Of a DNA stretch of 64,000 bases, positions 1-10,790 are shown in pieces. A model generated the notes under the pieces. The model ran no database searches. It had not been told where the DNA came from and saw only the letters and a list, made by a program, of their open reading frames with translations. Numbering within the stretch: position 1 is the stretch's first letter; every line of letters begins with the position of its first letter. Position numbers and translations under genes: made by a program. Origin of the DNA: Bolinopsis microptera (Eukaryota; Ctenophora; Tentaculata; Lobata; Bolinopsidae); contig NC_087080.1 of assembly GCF_026151205.1 (NCBI RefSeq), forward strand, positions 12,905,337 to 12,969,336. Direction: 5' to 3'.

Positions 1-1020
1 ATCACGTGACATGACGTCACATCACGTGGCCCCCACACTGTAAGTAAAGTTGTGTCAGATTACATTGGCTGTGTAAAACAGAGAGCCCTGCTGTGACTAC
101 AGGTGGTTTACTACAGGATCACACAACATCTGTTGCAGCTCGTTATTGTAGCTGGCACGTTGTACTTTATTACATAAACAAGGTGACTAACACAGTAACA
201 CTACAGTCCCAATGGGTTATATACTTATATCTAATATCCATGAGGCTGTTTTACAATGCTACCTCATGACTAGCTACAACAGTGTGTTTACTGTCCGGTG
301 AAGACCTAATCTAGCAACTGGTTTTATCTTCGAACCAGGACTTGTACACTGTACAGTTCTTTTGTATTTCCGGTTCTTATTTCAACAAAGCGTCTGTTTC
401 TCAGCGATGGCACGGTTATTACTTCTTGTAATTGACAGTACTTGACAGTACTTGATCGGAGAAGTAGAACGGTAACTATGACATTATCTACAATTCAAAT
501 TTAAATGAAAATGTAAAACATAAGTTTTAGCTCAACTAGAATAAATAACAAACATAGAAGAAACAGTTGCTATGAGCCATGAAAATAAAGTTTACGTGTG
601 CAGTAGCAATACGCACAAATTCAGTGCTTGCGCAACGACATCAGGCATCTAAAAGCAAATAAAACCACTTTTAGCGTAGCTTGGTGAGAGATCCATTACC
701 GTACAGACCATGCCATATATGGGCATTACATCCATTACTTAGCGGTAAGCTTTGTAAATGTTACTAATTTAATTGAGCTCTCGCACCGTGTTGAGGCAGC
801 TAAGCTGTTGTTAACCCTCTGAAAGTGTACTGAACAACCCGCTATCTTTAAACCAGGATTATAGTCTAAATGCGGCTGTGTTTTTACCAAAAGTTATGTA
901 ATTATCTTAAAATGTAAAATTGTTCATTAGTTCCTGAAATTGGTGGTGAGAATTGGTTTATTTTCCGATGAGAATCTTGAACTGATACGTAATTAGATTA
1001 ATTTAACCCAAGACAACACA
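1..1020. other. Non-coding sequence, no gene seen
   Basis: No open frame of note, RNA gene or recognisable repeat family was found on either strand. The first 30 bases carry several CACGTG/TGACGTCA-like palindromes, which resemble E-box and CRE-type binding sites, but nothing nearby shows they act as a promoter. Confidence 0.5.
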
Positions 1021-1392
1021 GCATGGTATGTAAACAGTATGGTATGTAAACAGTATGGTATGTAAACAGTATGGTATGTAAACAGTATGGTATTTAAACA
1101 GTATGGTATGTAAACAGTATGGTATGTAAACAGTATGGTATGTAAACAGTATGGTATGTAAACAGTATGGTATGTAAACAGTATGGTATGTAAACAGAAT
1201 GGTATGTAAACAGAATGGTATGTAAACAGTATGGTATGTAAACAGTATGGTATGTAAACAGTATGGTATGTAAAAAGTATGGTATGTAAGCAGTATGGTA
1301 TGTAAAAAGTATGGTATGTAAACAGTATGGTATGTAAACAGTATGGTATGTAAACAGTATGGTATGTAAACAGTGTGGTATCATGGTATGTA
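1021..1392. repeat. 16-bp minisatellite, about 23 copies
   Basis: The unit is ATGGTATGTAAACAGT, repeated head to tail with few substitutions (for example AACAGA or AAAAGT variants). Because 16 is not a multiple of three, the array reads open in three successive frames. This produces a 104-residue minus-strand frame of repeated HTILFTYHTVYIPYC peptides that is an artefact, not a gene. The high similarity between units suggests recent expansion. Confidence 0.95.
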
Positions 1393-2373
1393 ATACGTGA
1401 TACTTCATTTAGGTGAACACCTTGGATGACAGGAAGAATTACAACAAGGTTATTATAATATTATGAATTAAAGCATTTTTAACACGAAAATTTACAATCT
1501 ATCTTTCAATTATAGCTGTAAAATTAAATATCTTTCCTGGCGAAGAGTTTCAGTTGAATCCGTTCAAGTGTTCCTTGGAAAGTGATCAAATCGTAGTTCA
1601 TAACCCCGCACATGAAACATCCTGAACACAAAATTCGTTGAAATGTGGTAACTCTAACTTTATTTCCTCCAGTTTTTATTTATGTAAATCATGAATTTGA
1701 AATTTGAATGAACAAGAAAATTGTTTGCCAAGTACAACGTTATATTAAAAAAGTTCATGATAAAGATCAAAGACGCAGTAAAGACGCAGAGTTGAGGAAA
1801 CATCAGCATTGTATAATTTAAATAGTTGATTTGTATTCTGGTTTAATAAACGACTTCACTTTTCTCAGAAAACATATGACAATTATTTTAAAATTGATGC
1901 AAACTATACTCATCTTGTTTGCACCAAAACGTTGACTTCGCTCTCGTCGCCAACAAAAAAAACTGAGACGTGATTTAACGTGAAATTTACTGACTAACAA
2001 AAAACATGAACAAGTTTTTCGAAATAGATCGTCTCTCGAATTAAAAAGGTTCAGTGTCAGGGTTCAATTGGACAAACTTTTACAAGTAACTGAGCTATCA
2101 CTTATGGATAATAACCGAATTAAGAAGCTCAGTATTTACTTTTTCAATTTTTAGATCGAAGATTATCATTTCGTAAATCAATAGTCATTTATACTTACTA
2201 CTCAGGTAAGAAAGTTTATTTCCTACAAGAAGTTAGACAAAATTAGTTTAGTGCCTAGATCTTTTCTTCTTAATTGCTCACCAAATATTACTATATTAAT
2301 CGATCTCAACTAATACAACATGATATGAAAAATGTCATCTAAAACCATTACCATGAAAAATAATTAAATTAGT
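1393..2373. other. Downstream flank of NXF1, no gene seen
   Basis: AT-rich sequence lying 3' of the minus-strand NXF1 gene. It should contain that gene's 3' UTR, but no clear AATAAA hexamer in the right orientation stands out immediately after the stop. No repeat family was recognised. Confidence 0.4.
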
Positions 2374-4125
2374 TTAACTGATGAATGCTTCCGGAGGTAT
2401 GGAAGCTCTCATTTCACTGAATATTGTCATAGCTCTCTGAACGTCCCATTCCGCAGCTTCCAAACACTGCACACAAAACTGGTCCGTCATCTTGGTGACC
2501 TCCTGGAGTTGTCTTACTAGCACCGCTTGGTTATTAACCCCAGAGGACGATGGAGCTGGAGCTGTTGCGAAACTTTGGGACTCTACCTTTTCAACTGTGT
2601 CAGGCAAGCTCCTTATGATCGACATCTGATCGTTGAGGATGAGAAAAGAACCATTGGCTGGATTAACTGCAAGAACGAAGGTCCTACTAAATGTCCTGTA
2701 ACTACCTGGAGAATCAATGATACCTGACAAGACAGCAGTGACGTGGTTGTTGATCAGACTTGATGAGTCGATGTTCAGTGTCTGCAGCATGTGTTTGGTA
2801 TCACCTAACTCACACAGCTCTTTCACAACATTTTCACGTCCAATAAACAGACGAGATTCTCTCTGTTCAGCTTTGTAGCAGTGTTTGAAGTTTCTGTTCC
2901 TTCTTGTCAGTTCTGCAGGCATGTTAGCCGGAAACTTGTCCTTAGTGTCTTTGTTTGCTCTCCAGGAAAGGGCAGTGGAAAATATGGCAGTCTCGTCATA
3001 GGCAGGAGCAAGTTGGTTTCGAGCTGAACTTCCAGTGTCATGCAATTTTACAAACTGCAGGAAGAAACCTTCAAGTGCGCTCTTTGGCCCAGGGTCTAGT
3101 AGGATAGCAAACTTCTGGGTTGGAAGTAAGGCATTTTGATCCTCAGATTCAAATTTAATCTTCTCAGGCAATGGAACTCCATCTAGCTCAATGAGTTTGG
3201 GGAACATCCTCCTCAAATCACTTATATACTGAGCATCATCCATAAGATTCTTGACAGGATTGTTGAGGAGTGAAATATGGGTTATTCCAGTAGCATTCTT
3301 CTCGACAGTTTTTATATCTAACAAGGTGTTGATACGGTTGTTGTCCAACTTCACTCTTGTTACAACCTTACAAGCAGTTAAAATCCCTCTGAGACAGCCA
3401 GCATGCTTTAAATTGTTATTAGAGAAGTCAATCTCTACAACTAGATCTGCACATTTTTCAGCTATTAACTCTCCTAAGATTCCGGAAATTTCAAACAATT
3501 TTCTCTTCATTCCAGACATGTCAGGATCTTGATGAAATTCGGCGAGGTTTAATTTTTTTTCGTTGCCATCATAGCGTTTGACAAGAGCACTACATACCTT
3601 CACTTTTTGCTCATCTTTTGACAATTGTATTTCTGGACCTTCACTGGGAACAGTGAAAAGAGTGATAGTATGATCTTTAAGTGTCAGTTTTCCAGATTGG
3701 CTGTAAATTGCTTCTTTTGCTCTAGAATTTTTGATCCAGAAAACAAGCTTGTTCCTTTCAATTCTAGTATTTTGAGGATCAATGCTTTCATTGGTGGTAT
3801 TGTCCAACATCTTGAAGAAATGGTCCCTATCGAACTTATCAGCATCATGGACAACAATTTTCCACCATCCTGATGCATGAGCACGTTGTCCATTTTTATT
3901 AACACGTGCTCTTCCATACCCAGGATTGTACCTGTTCTTGTGTCTTGCACGATTTCCACTACTATATGAACTGCCACTATTCATCTCAGTATCACCATCT
4001 CTATCCAAGAATGCAGAGCTTCCAGTTCGGCGCTGATGTTTAGGATTCATTCTTGGCCATGATTTGCGGTTAGAATTACCCCGATGTGAACTTGGCTGCT
4101 GATTTTGCTTTTTGTCTGCATACAT
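2374..4125 (-). CDS. NXF1: Nuclear RNA export factor 1 (TAP/NXF1)
   Basis: A 583-residue protein with the full NXF1 architecture (human is about 619 residues). Residues 1-85 are Arg/Asn-rich like the cargo-binding tail. An RRM-like domain spans about 85-160. A leucine-rich-repeat domain spans about 190-330 and opens with LNLAEFHQDPD; it closes with FPKLIELDGVPLP. An NTF2-like domain follows at about 350-510. A C-terminal UBA/TAP-C domain ends the protein (EAAEWDVQRAMTIFSEM). In other animals NXF1 pairs with NXT1 and carries mRNP through the nuclear pore by contacting FG-nucleoporins. The gene is one exon, whereas vertebrate NXF1 has many introns, so this may be a retrocopy or a lineage that lost introns. 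A CAG acceptor-like site ends 5 nt before the ATG (position 4131), compatible with a spliced or trans-spliced 5' UTR. No stops or frameshifts are seen. Confidence 0.95.
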   Translation of the reverse strand: MYADKKQNQQPSSHRGNSNRKSWPRMNPKHQRRTGSSAFLDRDGDTEMNSGSSYSSGNRARHKNRYNPGYGRARVNKNGQRAHASGWWKIVVHDADKFDRDHFFKMLDNTTNESIDPQNTRIERNKLVFWIKNSRAKEAIYSQSGKLTLKDHTITLFTVPSEGPEIQLSKDEQKVKVCSALVKRYDGNEKKLNLAEFHQDPDMSGMKRKLFEISGILGELIAEKCADLVVEIDFSNNNLKHAGCLRGILTACKVVTRVKLDNNRINTLLDIKTVEKNATGITHISLLNNPVKNLMDDAQYISDLRRMFPKLIELDGVPLPEKIKFESEDQNALLPTQKFAILLDPGPKSALEGFFLQFVKLHDTGSSARNQLAPAYDETAIFSTALSWRANKDTKDKFPANMPAELTRRNRNFKHCYKAEQRESRLFIGRENVVKELCELGDTKHMLQTLNIDSSSLINNHVTAVLSGIIDSPGSYRTFSRTFVLAVNPANGSFLILNDQMSIIRSLPDTVEKVESQSFATAPAPSSSGVNNQAVLVRQLQEVTKMTDQFCVQCLEAAEWDVQRAMTIFSEMRASIPPEAFIS

Positions 4126-4130
4126 GACTC

Positions 4131-4133
4131 CTG
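4131..4133 (-). promoter_or_regulatory. Candidate 3' splice acceptor before NXF1 start
   Basis: On the minus strand the sequence reads ATTATATTCCCAG then GAGTC and the start codon, so a YAG acceptor lies five bases from the ATG of an otherwise intronless gene. It could receive a 5' UTR exon or a trans-spliced leader. This is inference from position and motif only. Confidence 0.4.
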
Positions 4134-4365
4134 GGAATATAATCTAGTGTTGATTTAGATTTTTTAAATTACCCAATCTAACCTCATCTTAAATTCAATT
4201 CAGTAAAACAAAAAAGATCAGTTTTTATGCCAATTTTATACATCTGGGGAATGTTATGGATTGGAAATCTTTGATAAGCAGTCATTCAAAAATTACATAG
4301 TCAGCCGAGGGGAGGGGGTGGGGGCAGCGGGGTGGGTGTTCCAAATGATAACAGTTGCTTATGTT

Positions 4366-4560
4366 GGGGGGGGGGGGGGGGGGGGGGGGGACGGGAGGTT
4401 TGGCTGTTGATTAGGTTATCAAAACTTTCATTTTTAACCCCATAGAATAATATCAATGCAACAAATTTCAATTCAAATTCCACACAATTTCACTCTCATT
4501 AGTGATAAAATTAATGTATTACGTATTACTACTGTCAAGGGGGGGGGGGGGGGGGGGGGG
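4366..4560. repeat. Two long poly-G tracts
   Basis: Runs of 25 G (4366-4390) and 22 G (4539-4560) lie 150 bp apart just upstream of NXF1 on the opposite strand. Such runs can form G-quadruplexes and are prone to length error in assemblies. Confidence 0.9.
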
Positions 4561-4790
4561 TTTGGTCTTGATTTAATTGATTACGTAACATGTGGATTGT
4601 GCGGCACCAAATGGTAACCTTATGGTAACGTTATGACTGTCTTGCTCTTTAAATAATTATCGCCTTTAATTTTACCTATCATCTCATCAGATACTTTCCA
4701 ATGATGATGATCACAACAAATTCCTTTTAGAATGCAATTCTTATCAAATAACGGAGTAGTTCGCTGTTTATTAGTCTCATGATTGAAATA

Positions 4791-5060
4791 CTGATATCTG
4801 GATATTATCCGGTTGGAAGAGACAAGGACAAGTGAAACAAGGAAGTTAGGAGTAAGGGCAAATTTTCGGCGTCAACGCCATCTTCAGGCTCAAATTATTT
4901 GTTATATAGTAGTGTTGAAAGTATTAAAACTTTCAACACTACTATATAACAAATAATTTGAGCCTGAAGATGGCGTTGACGCCGAAAATTTGCCCTTACT
5001 CCTAACTTCCTTGTTTCACTTGTCCTTGTCTCTTCCAACCGGATAATATCCAGATATCAG
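4791..5060. repeat. 270-bp palindrome centred on the shared 41-nt leader
   Basis: Left and right arms of about 130 bp are near-perfect reverse complements. The left arm contains the complete 41-nt leader in reverse (4889-4929); the right arm repeats its last 34 nt forward (4929-4962). The centre reads GAAAGT, six bases ATTAAA, ACTTTC. Beyond the leader each arm carries about 98 nt of a sequence not seen elsewhere in the window (CCTGAAGATGGCGTTGACGC onward). A direct 12-bp repeat AATGCAATTCTT occurs just outside (about 4731-4742 and 5063-5074) and could be a target-site duplication. The arrangement fits a cDNA that reached the 5' end of a leader-bearing transcript and primed back on itself. 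Confidence 0.85.
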
Positions 5061-5355
5061 TAATGCAATTCTTCTTAAAATGTTATATAGATTTATCTTA
5101 GAATTAACATCCACATTACATGGTAATATAAGGAATAACTCTCTCTGGAAGAAACGCTTTACTAGGGTTCCTTAATTTATAACTTTTGATATTAGGGAAA
5201 ACAAAATGTAGGGAAAAAATTTAGGGAAAACAAAATTTAAATTTGATTGCCATTACAATGACTATTAATATATTAATCAATATCAATATTGCACTTTATC
5301 GTGGAAACAATATTCATATCATATCTATATCTACTGATATCATATAATATATATA

Positions 5356-6013
5356 CAGGGTGGGCCAAAAGTCAGTGGGCATACGTTGGCCTTAATAGCT
5401 CAGTCACTGAGTGCCCAATTGAAATAATTCTTTCTGGTATAACTTACTACTACCACTGGTTCGAGGAATTTGTCAAATCGAAAAATATTAGAGTTCATTT
5501 TTTTCAAATGAAGGTTCATTTTTCCATTTATTTGATAGTGTGGATAGTCGGATTGAGCTAAATTTTATTGAATTGTGTTTGGCCATTCGAATTACGTTTG
5601 TCCTGAAAAAATTAGAACTGTAGCTTCTCAGATGACCGAGATCAGATATGAAGCAGAACGAGTTTATTCATTACGTGTGATCAGGTGATTGGTTTAAACC
5701 TAATCACGTGATAAGGTGACCCTGTTAACCGCCCCGTTAAACATTATGGGAATTGTTAAGGGTGCCCAATTAAGGTGTCGTGTCACGGTGTCACATAATC
5801 ACCCAGTCAATTTTGTTAACGAGATACAGAAAATGCTTGATAACTTTGTCATTTCTAATCCGTTTTGCCTCAAGTTTTCAGATCATATGCAACATTGAAT
5901 AATCTACCGTCTCTGAAAAATTTAGGCATTCAGCATTTTCAGAGAAAACAATATAGGTGTTTTAATATTGAATGGGCGTGGTCTAAAATATTCGAATTTT
6001 CAAATTTTGACGA
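5356..6013 (+). mobile_element. Mariner-like non-autonomous element, truncated copy
   Basis: Begins CAGGGTGGGCCAAAAGTCAG after a TA dinucleotide, a terminus of mariner/Tc1-type elements. It matches, in the reverse direction, the complete element at 39640-40394 over about 650 bp. Similarity stops at about 6013 (after CAAATTTTGACGA), so the second inverted repeat is missing. No transposase frame is present; small open frames inside it are not genes. Confidence 0.85.
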
Positions 6014-6343
6014 AGCAAAATTCGGAATTTCCAACTTTTTCCTGTATAGCAGTGTGCCATCACCCTCGATTAACGGGGTGCATGAAACGACCTTGGACTG
6101 CTTCCAACTCAAGGATGAGGGATGATTCGCCAATTACCTGGGAACAGAAGTATCATACAACCTCATCCCTGCTCATATGATGGAGTTGATCATGTGTTTT
6201 GAAAATTGTGTGCATATTTTTGATTGATTAATGTTAAGAAATATTGGTAGCAATGGACCATTCCCGTTACCTAAATGTATTGTGCTCTGCCAATTGTAAC
6301 ACTTGATTTGATTGTGCTATGATCTGCCAATGCATCACTTGAT

Positions 6344-6994
6344 TTAAGGGGATTTAAGGAGGCATGGAAATTTTCTCAAAATCGATTTTTTTAGTTGTTT
6401 CTAATAGAGGGGAGTGATGTCTATCAGATGCTTTTAATCCCACAGAAAAATATTGTTCCTAGCCGAAATTATTGCCGGTCAAAGGTCAGCACTTGTGTGT
6501 AATTGTATTGCGCAAGGGATTTTTGATCGCGCGTCCTGAACATCGACTCTAAAAATTTATCTTCTCCTACATTTTTTGAGCAATCACTCTGGAACTTTCA
6601 GGATATGTTCTAGAGACCATTTAGAAGAGATAAGCCGGATGGAATTTTGAGATAGGCCTTTAAAAATTTTGTATTCGATTTTGAAAATCTTGGACCTCGT
6701 TTTTTGATGATTCTAAATGGTCCCTAGAACATATCCTGAAAGTTTCATAGTGATTGCTCAAAAAATGTAGGAGAAGATAGATTTTTAGAGTCGATTTTCA
6801 GGACGCGCGATCAAAAATCCCTTGCACAATACAATTACACACAAGCACTGACCTTTGACCGGCAATAATTTCGGCTAGGAACAATATTTTTCTATGGGAT
6901 TAAAAGCATCTGATAGACGTCACTCCCCTCTATTAGAAACAACTAAAAAATTGATTTTGAGAAAATTTCCATGAGTACCCCCCTGCCCCCTTAA
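6344..6994. mobile_element. TTAA-flanked foldback element, copy 1
   Basis: Two arms of roughly 300 bp are inverted repeats of each other: CATGGAAATTTTCTCAAAAT near 6363 returns as its complement near 6953-6972, and the whole interior mirrors. TTAA stands at both ends (6344-6347 or 6354-6357, and 6991-6994). A better preserved second copy is at 41945-42653. It codes for nothing and presumably depends on a piggyBac- or Kolobok-type transposase, since both families use TTAA targets. Confidence 0.85.
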
Positions 6995-7057
6995 TTGACT
7001 GTACATTTTGTTAGTAAAGTAAGTAAAGTAGTAATTATATACTAGTAAGATATGGCG

Positions 7058-7945
7058 CAGGAGGTGACCAGGATTCCCGGTACCGGGAATCCCGGTACCG
7101 GGATTGGCAATTTTGAGCTATCCCGGTCCCGGTCCCGGTCCCGGTTAATTCAGGATTCTTGGTGCCGGTCCCGGTCCTGGTCCCGGTCAATCACTCAAAT
7201 TTGCCGGGATTTTGACCGGGATCTTTTACATAATTTCATTCACTGTGATTTTAAGCTTTTACTTTCATTCATTGTGAATTTCATCTTTAAACAACCTCTG
7301 AGCCAAATAAAACAATGTTTAAAATTGCTAAACAAGTTTAGGTAACTAATATCGTTACATAACTCATAAGTGCAAAGTAACATCAAGTTTTCAACTCGGG
7401 CTACGCCCAATTGTCAATTGGAATTGGAGAATGAAACTGTTGAATAATTTGAGGGATCATTGATTGAGGAATGAGGAATGAGGGTGAACTTGAGTAATCA
7501 GTACATGAACATTATTGGTGTAGTACATTAGGCCCATGCCCCATATTGATGGGTTTTTTTCTAGTTTTTTCTAATTTAATATTCTAGTTATTACTTATTC
7601 AAATTGTTCAATTATAATGTAAATGAAAGTTGCAGCTTTCAATATGAGAATACCAGTTTTGGTCCCGGTCATCCAGGTCATTCCGGTCAAATCCCGGTCT
7701 TCCCGGTCATCCCGGTCAAATCCCGGTCATCCCGGTCATCCCGGTAAAATTGGATCGTTGGTCCCGGTCCCAGTCCCGGTCCCGGTAAGATAGAAATCCC
7801 AGAAATTATTGGTCCCGGTCCCGGTTCCGGTCACGGTAAATTGATAATCTCAGTCCCGGTCCCGGTCCCAGTCCCGGTCAAGTCACATTTTGTATCCCGG
7901 TCCCGGTCCCAGTCAGGCCTAAAATCATGTCCCGGTCACCTCCTG
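7058..7945. mobile_element. hAT-like MITE filled with degenerate CCCGGT repeats
   Basis: Terminal inverted repeats CAGGAGGTGACC and GGTCACCTCCTG are flanked by a perfect 8-bp target duplication ATATGGCG (7050-7057 and 7946-7953), the hallmark of hAT transposons. The 888-bp element has no transposase. Both halves carry many copies of a six-base motif (TCCCGG/CCCGGT) separated by AT-rich sequence, making it far more GC-rich in patches than its surroundings. The 97-residue Ser/Arg-rich open frame at 7052 is a by-product of the hexamer. Confidence 0.92.
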
Positions 7946-7953
7946 ATATGGCG

Positions 7954-8313
7954 GAATGATAGGCTGTGCGCCACCCAGTAATATGACATCAGGCATACTA
8001 TCAAACATATTATGTATGTTTAACAACACCCATAATCAAATGAAAGTCTGGTGTGAAGTGATTTATCACTGACTTCTAATGATTATCAGTAGTTTCATCC
8101 CTACGTAGCAAAGAAGAAGTTTATTAACCTGAACTAGGCTGTTAAGGTATAATTTAAATTATCAAGATATTTTTATGAATATTTGTGATGATCTTATGTA
8201 TCATTATGTTTCGATTTGATTTGATTATCATCATCCAGGTCAGGGCCAGGAACACGCGGCTGGTAAGTTTTTTAATTGGACAACCGGACATAATTTTTTA
8301 ACCGGACATAAAT
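7954..8313. other. Spacer upstream of LINE A, no gene seen
   Basis: AT-rich sequence with no convincing coding frame. The leader of LINE A begins at its right end. Confidence 0.4.
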
Positions 8314-8354
8314 TTTTAATACTTTCAACACTACTATATAACAAATAATTTGAG
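8314..8354 (+). promoter_or_regulatory. Shared 41-nt leader at the 5' end of LINE A
   Basis: Begins TTTTAATACTTTCAAC and ends AACAAATAATTTGAG, identical to the leaders at 20111-20151 (minus) and 27469-27509. The next bases (GACCCCGAAAC) are specific to this element. It is read here as a spliced leader captured when a trans-spliced LINE mRNA was reverse transcribed to its 5' end. Confidence 0.75.
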
Positions 8355-8419
8355 GACCCCGAAACTTCTGAGTTATACATCATAAAAGATTTTATATCTG
8401 TCTCCATCCTCCCAAAAGA

Positions 8420-9837
8420 ATGGTAGATCCCGATCAAAACTCAGAGGGGCTGGACTCCTCAAATCATGTCTTACAGGGGCAACATGACAATGGTAATGAT
8501 AATGACAATGATGATAGTGCCAGCCCCCCTTGTTTTGTTGTGAACGATCCACGTATGTTAGCTGCTGATGGAATCTGCAGAAACTGCTCGTTCGATTCTA
8601 AAGGAGAAGTGGTATGTTGTTATGAATGTAAGAGCAATTTTCACGCTACTTGTTATGAAATAAAGGACGGTAAACGTGTTAACTTTCCTGATAATGTATG
8701 CTTCCCGTCCTTACTGAAATCTTTCAATGCTAACACTGAATCAAAACAGAAAGGTAAACGTTTTGGAAGTTTCCTCTTCCATTGTGACTCTTGTGTTACA
8801 TATAAGCAAACCTGAGAAACGCTGCTGATTTGAAAACCCATGTACACACCCTTGAAACAAAAATGTCAAAACTAGATGCTGACATAGACACCATTAAAAA
8901 TCTCTTGTTAAATCCTGCCACTCTTCATGGATTAAGTTTGACCGCAGGAAACTGTTCCATATCACCAACCCTTTCACCAGTTAATAATAACCATGAAACT
9001 GGTGGCTCTAATGGTGTTGTCGAAAATCCCTGGCGTGACAGCAGCAGAGTAGAAAAACTGAGGCATCCAGCTTCAGTAATAGTCTCTGAAGGGGGAGAAA
9101 AAGTTCCATTATCTGACCTTAAAACTATTATCACAGAAAATAACATTTTTGTAGATAATACCTTCGAAAACAAGAAAGGTGAGACAGTTATCACCACATC
9201 TAGTCAAGCTGATCGAACAAAGCTAGTTCAATCTATCTCCAAATAATTTCCCAAATCTGATCTCAAGCAACCTATAACCAAATTGCCTACAATATCCATT
9301 TCCGGGATTAGAGATGAAATCACACCCGATGATCTCTTTGAAACCATTATGAAATTTTACCCTGACATCAAGTCCCTCATTGATTCTGGTGAAACATTCT
9401 CTGTACTCTCAGTCCGCAAACAACGAAATTATCAAACAGAAAAACCACTGTTTCAAGCTTCTGTTAGAGTGAGCAATGCCATAAGGAAGCTAATCGAAAA
9501 TCGTGACAATTTCCTATCGATAGGTTTGTACCGCTGCAAGGTGTATGATCACTTTTACATCAAACGATGTAATAAATGCCAAAAGTTTGGTCATTACTCA
9601 GCCCAGTGCCAAGCATCTAACCATGTCTGTGCTCATTGCATTGAAGATCATGAAACTAACTCATGTACAAATAAAGACACACATTCCTTTCAACCCTCCT
9701 GTGCTAACTGTAAAAATTCTAAGAGAACTGATGAACAGTACCCACACTCAGCCACAGATAGATCATGCCCAGCCTATATCTCTGAACAGCACAAGCTTAA
9801 GCATTCAATCTCATATTACACCCAAAAAAACTGGTGA
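8420..9837 (+). pseudogene. LINE A ORF1 (PHD-like plus CCHC knuckles), frameshifted
   Basis: Three consecutive open segments (8420-8815, 8830-9246, 9283-9837) together make a non-LTR retrotransposon ORF1. The first has an acidic Asn/Asp-rich N-terminus and a PHD/RING-like cysteine cluster (CRNC, CCYEC, HATC, CDSC). The second is charged and linker-like. The third has a fold resembling an RNA-recognition domain followed by CCHC-type knuckles (CNKCQKFGHYSAQC and CAHC). Such proteins bind the element RNA. Stops or a frameshift between the segments show decay. Confidence 0.85.
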
Positions 9838-10107
9838 AGAACAAGACTGGAGTTAAGAGCCTTAGTATGAAATGTGCAAGCTGGAATGTTCGCTCTCTAA
9901 ACAACAAAGTTGACCATGTTATGAACTTTTTAGAAGATAACAACATATCTATTTTCTTTGTTACAGAAACATGGCTAACTGATGAGAACAACAACACCAC
10001 TGCAACAATAAAAAACTATGGCTATAAACTTTACCAATAATCTACAAATCATGTGTTCGTCTAATCAAAGTTTTTGCCAACAATGACGGATCATTTGAGG
10101 CAATTAA
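9834..10107 (+). pseudogene. LINE A ORF2, start of endonuclease (interrupted)
   Basis: Encodes CASWNVRSLNNKVDHVMNFL and VTETWLTDE, the N-terminal motifs of the AP-type endonuclease of LINEs. After a stop near 10038 the homology continues to GSFEAI at 10107. There a TTAA-flanked transposon interrupts it, and the same reading resumes at 21358. One of three parts of a single LINE. Confidence 0.85.
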
Positions 10108-10324
10108 AGGACCAGTTAACTGAAAAAAAAGTTATCCTCATATTTTGACAGATTGTGACAAATAGCAAACTAAGCAACGAGTCGAAATTCCTAAATCTCT
10201 AACTGCTCTCTAACGCGTGTAAATAGCGTTTGTATTATTTTGGCGATGACGTCACGAAGTCCCTTGCGCGCGCAGAGGAGCCCGTGAGACTGTATTTTAC
10301 AGGTAGAAAATGGACATAATACAA

Positions 10325-10790
10325 TGTTTTTCCCCGAATAACTCGAAAAGTAAGTAATTTAGGGTACATGTTGCTTCATAAGTTGTATATAAACATGGCC
10401 ATTCTGCACAATTTGCACACATTTAAAAACCTTTAGGGCCTTCATAGCTCAATTTACCAGATACCCATAGTTTTGCATGATTTCTGGAACCGAAAATCAG
10501 TTTTTCGCCAATAACTGAAAAAGTAAGCACTTTAAGGCTTATGTTTGTTCGTAAGTCATATGTTAATATGCTAATTGCGGTTCTTTTGCACCCTGTCTAA
10601 AGACTCTATCACAATCCTATCGAAAATGGGCTCAGCACCACGCCCAAAATGGTTTTTGGCGAATTTCTCGAAAAGTATGGATTTTAGGCCATGTGTTGCT
10701 CAATAACTCCTATATAAACATGCATATGTGGCTTCGTTTAAGCCTATTTTGAAGTCTCTACGACCTTCAGAAGCAAGGGGTCGGTTACGT
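10325..10790 (+). repeat. Three degenerate ~160-bp tandem units in the TTAA element
   Basis: Each unit opens with a TTTTTC/GC..AATAACTCGAAAAGTA motif (near 10328, 10501 and 10654), then AT-rich sequence with TATAAACATG-like words and a purine-rich end. The units are 150-175 bp apart and have diverged considerably. Confidence 0.65.

Noticed and set aside
1021-1392. CRISPR-like array
   Set aside because: The 16-bp units are contiguous without unique spacers and the genome is eukaryotic; it is a minisatellite. The same applies to the 21-bp array at 43301-43977.
4963-4990. CTGAAGA...GAAA resembling a hammerhead ribozyme core after the leader in the palindrome
   Set aside because: A GGCG/CGCC stem with a four-base loop is present, but an extra U separates the core from stem II, and no stem III with an NUH cleavage site could be found.
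5080-5180. Minus-strand relic of the LINE D C-terminus
   Set aside because: Words resembling the LINE D PYWNK/PERV region are visible in reverse, but the match is too short and diverged to call.
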